DNA from: Durusdinium trenchii
Lineage: Eukaryota; Sar; Dinophyceae; Suessiales; Symbiodiniaceae
Length of the DNA stretch: 64,000 nucleotides
Reading direction: 5' to 3'
Assembly: GCA_963970005.1 (NCBI GenBank)
Contig: CAXAMN010025695.1
Coordinates: 309,317-373,316 of the forward strand
This document shows, one piece after another, positions 37,501 through 46,239 of the stretch (position 1 is its first letter; each line of letters starts with the position of its first letter). Below the pieces are notes generated by a model. It was not told where the DNA came from and did no database searches. It was given only the letters and a program-made list of their open reading frames with translations. The translations under genes and the position numbers were made by a program.

Positions 37501-40500
37501 ACATTTAATTATTTGTAGTCTAATCGGTCCATGTACAGTATGCGGAATACTTCCTAAACACTACATAGACCCCTAACAGTGGCAGTTAACACCACTTATA
37601 CATGAAGTGGCCAAAAACTGCTCGCAGCTGATTCATCCGCAAAAGGCGGCACCACTTCACACTGCTGAACTCCGTCTCGTCACTGTCGTCGGTGTCCGGC
37701 GCGGATTGTCCATCCCAGTCCCCAGGACTTGCTGAACAATCGGAGCTTCTGGACTGGGGAAATCATCGAAGACTACCTGTTTCACGCAGCTGGGCCGCCA
37801 AAGCGGTATTTCGGGCGGCGGGCGGAACTTGGTGTTTGATTCCTTTCTTTTTCCCGTGAAAGCTAGCACCAGCTAGCTGGGCCTCTAGCAAGTGTTTGTT
37901 TTGGTCTGGGGCTGGAATCGGCTTTTGTTCGTTCTTGGGGCATCTCGGACTGGCAATAATGACCAAGGAGCTGCCAGCGCTGGCTGCCAGATCATAGCTG
38001 GTCACCAGATTGTAAATCATATTTATATATATATATACCATGTCTCCCCTGCCTGCTTGATGCTCTACGACGGCAAGAGCAGTTGAGACAGGCAGCTGGT
38101 GGCTAGTTGTCACAATAGAAATTGCAGAATGATATATAAAGATTATTTGGGTCTATTGCACATGTTGGGGCCTTGCTTGTCGCACTCTCTGCAGTTTGGG
38201 TTCAAATTTGCTCGATGTGATAGGAGAAGAATCATGGCCGATCGTCAACTGGAACAGTCACAGAACATGCAAGTGTCATGAAGATCATACCTATATGCCT
38301 ATGTCATATGATCATTTATATACTCATATATATATATATACATACCCCGATTAAGGCTGGTGACTCACATCCCAAGATGTCAAAAAGGTTTGGCCAAACG
38401 AACAGCCTTCAGGATTTGAGGCAGGACTTCTTTTCGGTGGATTTTTTGGGTGCAAAACTGACATTTGCGTACATCAACCAGCTTTCCCCACTCGAAACTG
38501 GAACACCCCAAACTCCTCGCAGTTTCAGAAAGTTGTCCAGCTGAACCTGACAAAACAGAGACACTGGGCCACTGGGTCCTCATTTCGTCCATTTCGGTGT
38601 TCGGCACGTCTTGCACCAAGCGAGGGAAAGGGGACCTGGAACCGACCCACATGAACTCCTTTTCGCCGACCCACATGGCCGACGTGGGTCGCGCTACGTC
38701 GCGCGACCCGCGACGTGGGCACCGCGTGGAAGCACATGCTGCGGTGGTGTCGCTGCGAAGAGCCAGCGGACTTCGTCCCCGTGGAGGTGACGTGACGCCA
38801 AGCCATGCACCTCAACCGGGTCACCGGTTGGGGGTCGCTCCAACTCGCACCCCAAAGCATGGGGTGTCCGGGACAGACTCTGATACCCTCCGTTCAGACT
38901 CTAGCAATGTCCGTTCAAACTCTAGCAGCTGTTCGATCGAAGAGGTGACCTGTTAATTGGTCGGAGTTCCCAGGGTTCAACTTGGTGTTTTTTTTTTCTG
39001 GAAAGCTAGCACCAGCTAGCTGGAGTTGTCCTTGCTTTAGCAAGTGAGGGGCTGGAATCCTCGAGATCGCCGCATCACGTGAAAACTTCATATGTAGAGG
39101 GGCCCCCCCCGCGGGTTCAACTCCCCCCTGGGACGCCTCTGGGCATGACACCTCTTGGACACCTCTTATGGCATCCACTTTGGTTGAACTCCTCCGTGGA
39201 GGTTTTGGGATACGATGCAACAGATTCAACAGATTCACAAGCTAAGGTTGGCTGTGTCATTGCTGTTCGTGTGTCTTACATGTTCACAACGTTTTACCTC
39301 ATGAGCGAGACCTTGTGAACCATCCTCCAACAGCCCCATGCCTATGAAAAAAAGATTTGCCTCGCTCCGCTTGATGTCCCACCAGTCCTTTGTCACTGGA
39401 CGGCGCTGTATGCTTCGCCTCCACTGACACGGATGCATCCCTGCTAGCTTTCGTCACCTACCCTCGGCCTCAAGTTAAATATATATGATTTACAATATCG
39501 AGATACTTGTCATTGTGTTTTTTCACCTGAAGTCCGAGTCCTGTGTGTTTTAGCAACCTTTCGCCCAGGCATATTAAAGAACAAGAGGTGAACAAAGGAT
39601 GCGTTTCTTTTCTCCGCCTTCTGAGTGGGGGGGTGGGCCGCATCGCTGCGCCTTCAGCAGGTGCTGGCGCAACCCACCTTGGAGGGCGGCAGCGCGGGCG
39701 GCACAGCGGGCAGCTGCACACTGGACGTTACTTCGTTTGAGGTGGACGACCTTGCTCCACTCCAGGACGCAGGGTGACGTCTTTCTCTGAAGGCATCAGA
39801 GGGAGAGGCAGGTGATCCAAGTAAGTGAAGTGAAGACTCGGGTAAGTATAAAATATATAGATCTGAAAAGATTCTTTGGTGCAAGTAGCTGGTGTTTGTT
39901 TTCGGCAGCCTTTGCCATTGTTAAGGTGAGCCAGGCATCAATCAACGCCAGCGTCTATGCTGAAGTTCAGTGCGTGTTTGGGATGCCCACCCTACCGTCG
40001 GTGCCACATCACTATAATAAGATGTTCCTCATCAGCTTAACGTTAACATGTATTGAAGAACCATTTCCTTCTTTGGAGTTGATGACCATAATGTAAAAAC
40101 GCCATCCAGGGCCCGCACTTATGTGCCACGATGAAGCACAGCACACAAAAAGGACATGACAGACAGACAGACAGACAGATCACGGCAGCTCAGCAGGAGC
40201 CGCCCATGAAGAGTGGCCAGGTGTGGTTCTTGCAATGTCTAGACGCAGATCGGCCGCTGCAGACGCTTTCTCGAGTGAGTCAGTCAGTTTTTTTCGAGCG
40301 CAACAAGCAACAAGACGGGCGGACTGGCGGACCGTGACAAGCAAACAACCCATGTCAATATATGTCAATCCATTCAGCCCAACCCAGTTTTTTCTCCACC
40401 TTTGACCTCCAACCCCCTATGTCACCGCTCCACGTGGGGTCCTCCGTATGGTGCGAGGGTCGCCCTTCACGAGACATACGGTCTACGCCCGAGGAACATG

Positions 40501-42307
40501 TCGAGGGTCATGCTCTCGATCCACATCAATGGTCTATGCATTCGAGACTTGGTGGAATGTGGGTGCGGACATCGGGGGACAAAGGGGCGGAACGAATAGC
40601 CTCGAACCTGCGACCTCTATTTGGGACTGACCAACCACCAGACATCTATATGACATGTTCTCTCAAAAAAAACCGTGGTCAAATGGGTGCCACAACAAAA
40701 AAATCCAGGTTATGCTGAAGGCTTTGAACCTGACACTTGAATCATTTATCCGTAAAAAGGAACACATTGGCAGGTCTACTTCCCCTCACATGCTGCAGGA
40801 TACAACGATAGCCGCCCGGTGCGGTCCCTGGCCTGGTCGCCCTTTGCCGTGGTCCAAGCGTGCCGATTCCACGCGGTCTCGGCCGATGAGCGTTGCTCGG
40901 GCCTGCGGCTCTTCAAGATTTGCGACTTTCACCAGGGCGTTCCTCGGTAGCTTCCAGGATCTTCTGATTTTCTTTGGATCAAGGGCACTCATGAAGGTCT
41001 TGGAATTCAAGACTGCAGTATGTTGTCTAGGAGAGAGGCTGGTTTTCCTGCGAGATCTGGCATAGAGTCCCAAACATCCTCCTGCTTTTGTGATCTTGTA
41101 AGGTTCATCAGGGTGCGCAGATGACATCAGATGACAAGATATTGCGGAATTAAATGAACCTCCAATTGATGAATTTGTATGACAACACATTTACATTGGG
41201 TGACATCGGGTGACCAATGTTTACCCCTCAGTCACTGGTTGGGTGGGTTCCTAGATGCGACTAATAGTGCGACTAATGTCGCGCTTGAAGGTGCTGGAGT
41301 TGATTCAATGTGGTGCAGACAGACAGGGTCAACACGTCGACATGTTTTTTTGCCTTGGAGTCGTGGCTGACCTATGAGGGAAGTCCAAAATTGTTGCCGC
41401 GCCTTAGAGCGGAATTCTGAATAAAGATGATTGGCCTTGATTCTGAAGAAAGACCACGGTAAAAAGATGTGCAAAGCACCACCCACAGCTCCTTCCATTA
41501 TACACGCATTTCACCACCGGACTGTCGTTCCACCCACTAGTGACATGTGGCAAAGCATCAGTGAAATGAGCAATGAAAGTGGCTCCCCTAAACGCACAAC
41601 TGCAAGCCTGGGTGCCGGGGTGTTGATTGTTTTGCAAGCCTGGATGGTTGGTCGTGACACATTACTGTATACAATGACAAATTTGGTCCGGTTCCTCACG
41701 ATATTCGCTACATGGAAAACCGCTCGGCCGGTGCCGGCTCAGGTATCTTGTCTCTTTGCCGTGCAGCATGCACAACCTCAGGAAGCACTTGGGGAGCGAG
41801 CCAAGTGGGTTGCTGCAGTGGCATGTGCAATACGCATGTTGACGCTGTCGCTGTTTCCTGCTTCTGGGCATGAGAGAAAGTTGCAAAAGAAACATCTCTA
41901 CTGTATTACTGTAGTCTTTTGATTTATCATGATTGATCAAATTTGATAATGTTGATCCCAAGCTAAAGATTCACATGCACAAATATGATATAACCATAAC
42001 ATACATGTTTGTATGATGACTTTGTATGTATACTTGGTCTTCGGCCACCGGCCACCGGGGCTGTCAGAATCTAGATATACCATGACATACCGGTCGCGCC
42101 CTGCTGGCTGTTAGCTCCAAGGTCTCGAAACCGGTCACGAGGCCGAGCTACTTGCCATGGACGAAGACGCGCTTGTTGGCGGGTCACTTGCTGCTCTTTG
42201 ATGAGCATGGCGTCACCACGGTCTTTGGCGAACTGCATGCGCCCTTGGAAGAGACGACCAGCCTGATGGCCTATGAGGCACAGAGCCATGGAGGGTCTGT
42301 CGGCTAA
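28037..42307 (+). CDS. Long multi-exon gene or genes, WD40-like part near the 3' end
   Basis: Exons I can defend: 28037-28170, 29140-29178, 30038-30093, 30410-30652, 31331-31475, 31614-31642 (weak), 31841-32051, 32678-32800, 34483-34633, 35202-35252, about 38526-38944, 39661-39765, 39812-39841, 40197-40274, 40799-40946, 41767-41824 and 42122-42307. Most neighbours match in phase; the join 40274 to 40799 does not, so at least one exon there is missing or longer. Whether this is one gene or two or more is open, above all in the gap 35253-38525. The exon at 40799 has WD40 features. Donors are mostly GT, with GC (34634) and a possible GA (39766). The likely stop is TAA at 42305. Confidence 0.45.
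29140..29178 (+). CDS. 39-base exon
   Basis: Between TCCGCGCAG and TCTG/GTGAGA it reads GPAPADYGAVES. The same frame continues past the donor (GENGKKGAAEENCSLAMSHP) to a stop at 29261, so this could instead be a terminal exon; the strong donor and the phase match to 30038 favour the short form. Confidence 0.4.
30038..30093 (+). CDS. Exon, charged helix
   Basis: Acceptor ATCCGCAG, donor AGC/GTGAGC. Reads GIVTEEERAKQRAKPSLS. Phase 1 to 0, which matches both neighbours. A GC donor three bases earlier is an alternative. Confidence 0.5.
30410..30652 (+). CDS. Exon, 81 codons
   Basis: Starts GATGAG/GTC and ends CTAAGG/GTATAG. Contains RMEKPMEDRLFKAFKACDLG, then AHGNLFGVF. The helix-loop pattern recalls an EF-hand, but the acidic calcium ligands are absent, so I do not call one. 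The frame is also open upstream to 30339. Confidence 0.45.
31331..31475 (+). CDS. Exon, 48 codons
   Basis: Acceptor GCGCCTCAG/G, donor GCAG/GTGGTC. Ends PVAVPEPWFITLAG. A CT-rich microsatellite follows at about 31548-31592. A 29-base exon at 31614-31642 (KHALLSLEM) would bridge the phase to 31841. Confidence 0.45.
31841..32051 (+). CDS. Exon, possible SMI1/KNR4 (SUKH)-like segment
   Basis: Acceptor CACTCCAG, donor AGGG/GTGAAG. 70 codons reading WYQESPQDVSSALLGWFEGG and later FYERSPSYLSVDLTSKPGS, then GDAGQI. The order of an aromatic-rich helix, a strand with L-x-V-D-L and a G-x-x-G-Q-I turn resembles the SUKH fold of SMI1/KNR4 proteins, but this is a weak match by eye. It joins the exon at 32678 in phase through a split Gly codon. 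Confidence 0.5.
32678..32800 (+). CDS. Exon, 40 codons
   Basis: Acceptor GGGCCAG, donor TCTG/GTGAAT, phase 1 to 1. Reads FLRFQDGTHVDSTRGVGFVS and WREITGTLS. An overlapping frame (32696-33010) is longer but ignores both splice sites. The next intron (32801-34482) holds the CATTTTATAGA motif cluster. Confidence 0.5.
32970..33500. repeat. Cluster of CATTTTATAGA motifs
   Basis: At least six direct copies of CATTTTATAGA or one-base variants (near 33020, 33070, 33300, 33360, 33420, 33445, 33475) and two inverted ones (near 32970 and 33490) occur within about 530 bases at irregular spacing, all inside one intron. Related words occur near 45715 and 46055. Function unknown. Confidence 0.6.
34483..34633 (+). 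CDS. Exon, 49 codons
   Basis: After TCTCCAGTCACAG it reads ELPQYMAAARMAAETYGMN, then DPVFIRWNDTPEANQAWYW, ending at a GC donor CCAG/GCAAGA. GC-rich third positions support coding. An inner GT (TATG/GTATGA at about 34535) would be an earlier donor. Confidence 0.55.
35202..35252 (+). CDS. 51-base exon
   Basis: A long pyrimidine tract (CCCTTTTTCCATTTTTCTG) ends GGCCGCAG before it; the donor is ATG/GTGAGA. Reads YPLFSRSLVQTSSEAA. Phase 2 to 2. A 97-base CCCTA inverted-repeat element begins 24 bases into the following intron. Confidence 0.5.
35277..35373. mobile_element. 97-base inverted-repeat element (CCCTA ends) in an intron
   Basis: Left end CCCTAGGACTCCAATCAC at 35277, right end GTAGTTGGAGCCCTAGGG to 35373; inverted copies over 18 bases with a few mismatches. 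Non-coding interior. Same size class and end motif as the elements at 11204 and 47566. Confidence 0.55.
35374..38525. other. Probable intron or intergenic region
   Basis: Several long but codon-poor frames (for example 36489-36902) lack splice context. AT runs occur near 35605 and 38025, and a CAG/CAA triplet run at 37325-37350. I see no exon I can defend. Confidence 0.3.
38526..38944 (+). CDS. Exon, Arg/Ser-rich, probably disordered
   Basis: Open frame with GC-rich third positions ending DSSNVRSNSSSCSIEE at a GT donor (GAAGAG/GTGACC). The start is uncertain (acceptor near 38525). It joins the exon at 39661 in phase 0. Confidence 0.4.
39661..39765 (+). CDS. Exon, Gly/Thr-rich then acidic
   Basis: After GCCTTCAGCAG it reads VLAQPTLEGGSAGGTAGSCT and then DVTSFEVDDLAPLQ. 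A GA donor (CCAG/GACGCA) keeps the phase to the 30-base exon at 39812; a GT donor eight bases later (GG/GTGACG) would not. The implied intron of 46 bases is very short, so this junction needs transcript proof. Confidence 0.45.
39812..39841 (+). CDS. 30-base microexon
   Basis: Between GAGGCAG/GTG and CTCGG/GTAAGT it reads VIQVSEVKTR. Donor GTAAGTAT is strong. Phase 0 to 0, joining 40197 directly. Confidence 0.45.
40197..40274 (+). CDS. Exon, 26 codons
   Basis: Acceptor GCTCAGCAG/GAG, donor CTCGA/GTGAGT. Reads MKSGQVWFLQCLDADRPLQT. A tetranucleotide GACA repeat (40159-40179) sits in the acceptor region. The frame stays open to 40336 (VSQSVFFERNKQQDGRTGG), so a longer exon is possible and might explain the phase of the next exon. 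Confidence 0.5.
40799..40946 (+). CDS. WD40-repeat-like exon
   Basis: After ATGCTGCAG it reads YNDSRPVRSLAWSPFAVVQA, then FHAVSADERCSGLRLFKICD, ending at CCTCG/GTAGCT. VRSLAWSP is the entry strand of a WD40 blade and LRLFKI its closing strand; the layout is closest to Seh1/Sec13-type propellers, but one blade cannot settle the family. Codon bias is strongly GC3. The opposite-strand frame over the same bases (40786-41190) lacks any such signature. Confidence 0.6.
41767..41824 (+). CDS. Exon following the WD40-like exon
   Basis: A long pyrimidine tract ends TTTGCCGTGCAG; phase 2 matches the preceding donor. Reads MHNLRKHLGSEPSGLLQWH and then a GT donor (CAT/GTGCAA). The 163-codon frame 41431-41922 overlaps in another frame and is the alternative reading. 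Confidence 0.4.
42122..42307 (+). CDS. Terminal exon of the WD40-like gene
   Basis: Starts TCCAAG/GTC in phase 0 and reads TRLLAGHLLLFDEHGVTTVF, then GELHAPLEETTSLMAYEAQS, ending at TAA. Third positions are GC-rich. The - strand frame over the same bases is probably a shadow. Confidence 0.5.
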   Translation, partial: VSKPVTRPSYLPWTKTRLLAGHLLLFDEHGVTTVFGELHAPLEETTSLMAYEAQSHGGSVG

Positions 42308-42469
42308 GCGCTAAGCCGGGAGGCTGTTGAGGTAAGGCAAGGCTGTTGGAAGAGCCCTGGGTAGCGAACGAAAGGAATCCAGTTGTACTGGTAGGTGGGC
42401 TGTTGAGGTGGCTCCAGTTGTAGGAATCTGCACCGAACACCGAGGACGACTCCTGCCAGTGCCTTTTAG

Positions 42470-42684
42470 TGAGCCTGACTATTGATGCTATCTGTAGCGT
42501 CACTGAACGGTTGGGTGTGGACTGCAGTTGCTTCAGCATCAATGACTACCACTTTGCGGCGAGAAGTGTGGCTGAGAAGCAGTTGTGGCTCAGAGCCATC
42601 AGCAATCTCAAAGTGAAGCTACGGCACGCCATGACACATGGCTTGAACATCTTGAAACAACTGAAAAACGCTGAAACAGTATGA
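42470..42684 (+). CDS. PH-domain-like C-terminal exon
   Basis: Acceptor GCCTTTTAG, stop TGA at 42682. Reads CFSINDYHFAARSVAEKQLW followed by LRAISNLKVKLRHA. A strand, F-A-A-R-S and then a helix with an invariant Trp is how PH domains end; they bind phosphoinositides or proteins. The first half of the domain was not found upstream with certainty, so the gene is partial. It may belong to the preceding gene, but the phases do not force this. Confidence 0.5.
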
Positions 42685-42941
42685 CCCTCACATGACACCG
42701 TGGTTTATGGTGGTTTGCTCTAGACTCTAGACGCTTGCAAATTCCCTAGATCTAATTAGTTAGCAACAGAAGACATCACTTATTACATACAGTAAATTAA
42801 TGTATTCACATCTCTGGACCCTCTAATGTATGCACATTTTGGTGGCCTCTAACCCGGCGATTTCTTTTTGACACCCTCATCGTGAAACATGTCGTTTCGT
42901 GTATGCCTTGGCGACTCAACAAGCAGCTCTAGCTCTCTTAG

Positions 42942-43179
42942 GATGCCCACCAGTGAGCTAGAGCTCCGCTACTACCGCATCGCGGTGGAGGAGCAGATCG
43001 CCAAGCTGCCGAAACCACGATGGCCCGAGTTGAACATGCCACTGCTGCGGCCACGCGAGCGCTTCTGGCCGGTGTGCGTCCCGGGCGGACCGAGCGTGGC
43101 TGCGGGCTCGAGCCGTGAAAGTTCCCCCAGCGGCCTCACACAGGAAATGTTCACCCAAACCAAAACGGTTGACTTGTGA
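42942..43179 (+). CDS. GC-rich coding exon, possible start exon
   Basis: After TAGCTCTCTTAG/G an ATG (42943) opens MPTSELELRYYRIAVEEQIA, then RPRERFWPVCVPGGPSVAAG; TGA at 43177. GC3 is very strong. The AG/G before the ATG could be a trans-splice (spliced leader) or a cis acceptor; the frame is open further upstream. A GA donor (ACACAG/GAAATG) near the end is possible. Confidence 0.55.
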
Positions 43180-43342
43180 AAAGAGCGGATTTGTGCGCTG
43201 CGCGCTGGGGTCAGCAGAATCATCTCTAGCAAGCTGCCAGTCGATCTCAAGCCCAGTTTCATTCTGATAGAAATCCAACAAACATGAACCATTGTGACTC
43301 TTTAAGACCATCCTCTTGCATCGCCGAACAGTTGCAACCACA

Positions 43343-43715
43343 GGTCCCTGCTGAAGCCGTCCAGTTCCGGTTCGTCCGGTCGACGGCTGTGAACGCCACC
43401 GATGTCGGTTGGACACCCGTCGGTTGGACGCCAGAACTCAAACATGCAGCGATTCTGTCCGGACCACCCGAACGCCATTGCGTAAAACGCGAAGTCAGAC
43501 GAGAGGTTTTCCGCTTGACCGACCGTTTTTGGATTCCCCAGTTTGATCGCTTTGTGCTACCGAGAATTGGCGTCGTTTGTTGTTTTCCCTGTCAGGACTA
43601 TTGGCAGCAGGCAGTTTTACAAAGCATGAGTCCGGAAAAAGATTGGCAACATATTATGAGTGTTCATGGCGGATGTCGCATGAGTGTTGATAGCCAATTT
43701 GCAAAGGTTGCATGA
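43343..43715 (+). CDS. Candidate exon, unknown protein
   Basis: After GCAACCACAG/GTC the frame reads EAVQFRFVRSTAVNATDVGW, then a TPVGWTP repeat; it stays open to 43715, although the end probably lies earlier. No family recognised. Confidence 0.3.
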
Positions 43716-44126
43716 TTTTGATATTATTTGGATATGCACTCATCTCTTGTGGGTTTATTGTTGTTTCCACACTGTTGTGTCCAAATCTGGCGAGTGTTTG
43801 GTTGTTTTTTTCGTGATTCGGGGAGATGAAGACTGAAGACTGAGGCAGCGAATCGCCATGTGTACTTGAGCTGCTTGCTGAGCCATCCAGCACATCCATA
43901 CAAGAAGTGGCAGCGCATCATTGTGGCAGGAGTTGCCACAGGCAATTGGGACAGCATGAGAGGGGAGTCTTCCCAAAGGTAGGATCATTAGGAGGTGATG
44001 AGTGGGAACCGGCATACGCTGGGCATGCCTTCAGAAAATATTCATGATGAAAAAGATCCAACAAGTGTATCAAGGCTGATAGAGGGCAAGTCAAAGTGAC
44101 ACGTGGCGGAACCTTAGCATCCCTAG

Positions 44127-45500
44127 TAGGTTGGAGGCCATCGCTATTAGGTTGGAGGCCATCGCTAGTAGTTACAGCATACAAAGAAAAGAGACACTTG
44201 TTTAATCCGCGTTGGGTGCCTGGCCCAGTTGTCAGCTGGTCCTTGGTTGCAGCAGTGTCCACCTGGGCCAGCTCCTGGATGCTTCGTGCCCTGGCTGGTT
44301 CGGCAAGGCTTTTGGGTGGTGGTGCCGGTGCTCGTTTTCACATTGTTGCAAATCTATGCAACTGTTGACCTCACATGACCTCACCGTTTATTGAAGAGAA
44401 GTAATTAGCAAGAGTTGATATCTCATCTCAGGTCATCAGTCATCCACGAGCAATAACGTATAATAACGTGCAAATGTTCCCATGTGAGCTGCTTTTGCAC
44501 CCTCCTCCCTTTCGGCGACCGTTCAGGATCGTTCAGGTATAGGGGCTAAGTCCACCCAACAGCGCAGACACAGCTCATTTGATTAGGTGCGGCTATGGTA
44601 ACATTTAAGCAGGCCCTCCTCCCAAACACACTGATGGTGCATGATCTCTAGAGCTGGAATTGATGCACTTTGAGCCGGCTTCGGTCTTTTTTTGCATGAC
44701 CTGCTTTGAGGATCATGGTTTTGGCACGGCAATTTCACTCAATTGGTGTTCTTCACTGTCCATTTGGACCTGAGGAAATGTGATGATGATCTTCCTTTGC
44801 CTCACCTTCCGCAACGCCTTGAAGCTCGTGTTTCTGGGACCAGACCTGGCCTGGGGACAGCCAAGTCCAATATGAAAGATTCACACTTGGAGAACTCCAA
44901 GTGTGCGGAGAGTATGTTTGGTGCATAGAGAGCAGTTTGCCGCAGCAATATGTTTGGCTTCCATTTCTAGCCACGGAAGCGTGTGACAAAGCACACACCC
45001 CTGCCCAAGGCCTTCGAAACCTCCCAGAGCCGGAGCATTGATCCCTGTTGACTAATGACCTATAGACATACAGTATATTATATTATATAGTCTCTTTGTC
45101 TCTATGCTTAGAGCCCTTTGACCCTTGCTTTGATGGGAAGGGGGGCCATATTTTGGATCCGTGGTACTCCCTAATTATCGGCGCCCCTCGGGTTCGAACG
45201 GTATAGAGAGACCATGGTGGACCTCCAGTGCGACTGGTCTTCACATCTATCCGCGATCCACGTGCGAGGTTTATCTCCTATGGGGTCCAGACGGACTCGG
45301 ATCAGCATGTCCACCATTCAGCCACCGCCTCCTGGTGATCACTGCAGTTGTTTCATCGGGCCGGGTGGCTGGGCGGGTTTTCTTATTTGAGCTCAATCTA
45401 GGAGGAAGTCGTTGCACTGGTTGGAGGGCCATCGCTGGTAGGGTGGAGGCCATCGCTCTTAGGCTTGGGTTGGAGGCCATTGCAATTAGGTTGGAGGTAA
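44127..45500. repeat. Dispersed GGTTGGAGGCCATCGCTA repeats
   Basis: Short arrays of GTTGGAGGCCATCGCTATTA-like units occur at 44127-44170 and 45416-45500, and elsewhere at 57400-57490 and 62430-62545. They are often accompanied by CTAGAAGC, TACTAG or AAGGACGCTACGAACG words. No coding role is likely. Between the two arrays here (44370-45415) I see no supported exon. Confidence 0.6.
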
Positions 45501-46222
45501 AATTTGAGCTCTAGGAGGAAGTCGTTGCAACCCCTCTCCCTCATAGCCCATCCAAAAGCCACAGCTTTACGAACTGGCAGCCAGTGGTTTTCCAGTCCGG
45601 ATCTGTCGCAGCATCCCTCTACATATTGGGGATTCTAGCAGGTTCTGTACCATCCCTCCACATATTGCCGTCGATCCCTTGCATCTAAAATGGCGCTCCA
45701 GGGAGAACCATGGGTCATTCTATAGAGAGATGCCCTGGTTTTTTTGTGACATGTGGAATGTGGCGGACGATCGTTTCACCTCAGAGCAGTAATCTTTGCA
45801 CCTGGAGGATGTCCATCAAACCTGCAGGATTGCATTTGAGGACATGAAACTTGGGGGTGTGCATGACCAGTGAAGAGAGTCTGGAGTTATGGGTCTTTCT
45901 TCAGGGCTGTAAATTTTTTTCTTGACGCAAATTTCTAATTATAGAGGCCCGCCGCCCGCCTTTCATTTTTCGTGCTCATCACGTCAAATATTGGTTTGCG
46001 TTTTGTAGAGAGCTTTGTACCTTCATCATTGTGTACTTCTGAGTCAGGAAGATCGTTTTATAGAAAGTTTGCTTGCACATCTTACACGTTTTGCATATTC
46101 GTCTAGAGAATGCCCCGGTGGTGATGGATGTGCGGGGGATGTTTCATTTTACGATCTGCCTGGATGGACGTTTCAAAGAACAGCATCATTCTAGGGTGGT
46201 TGGGTGGTGTTGGTCCGTGCAG
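45501..46222. other. Intergenic stretch upstream of the signal-peptide gene
   Basis: No exon. Contains two words related to the TTTATAGA motif (near 45715 and 46055) and C-poor non-coding sequence. Transcription start signals in dinoflagellates are poorly defined, so I call none. Confidence 0.35.
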
Positions 46223-46239
46223 AGGCTTCAGACTTCAGC

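Noticed and set aside
40550-40640. tRNA-like GGTTCGAGG word on the - strand
   Set aside because: The B-box consensus is incomplete and no cloverleaf or anticodon arm could be drawn.
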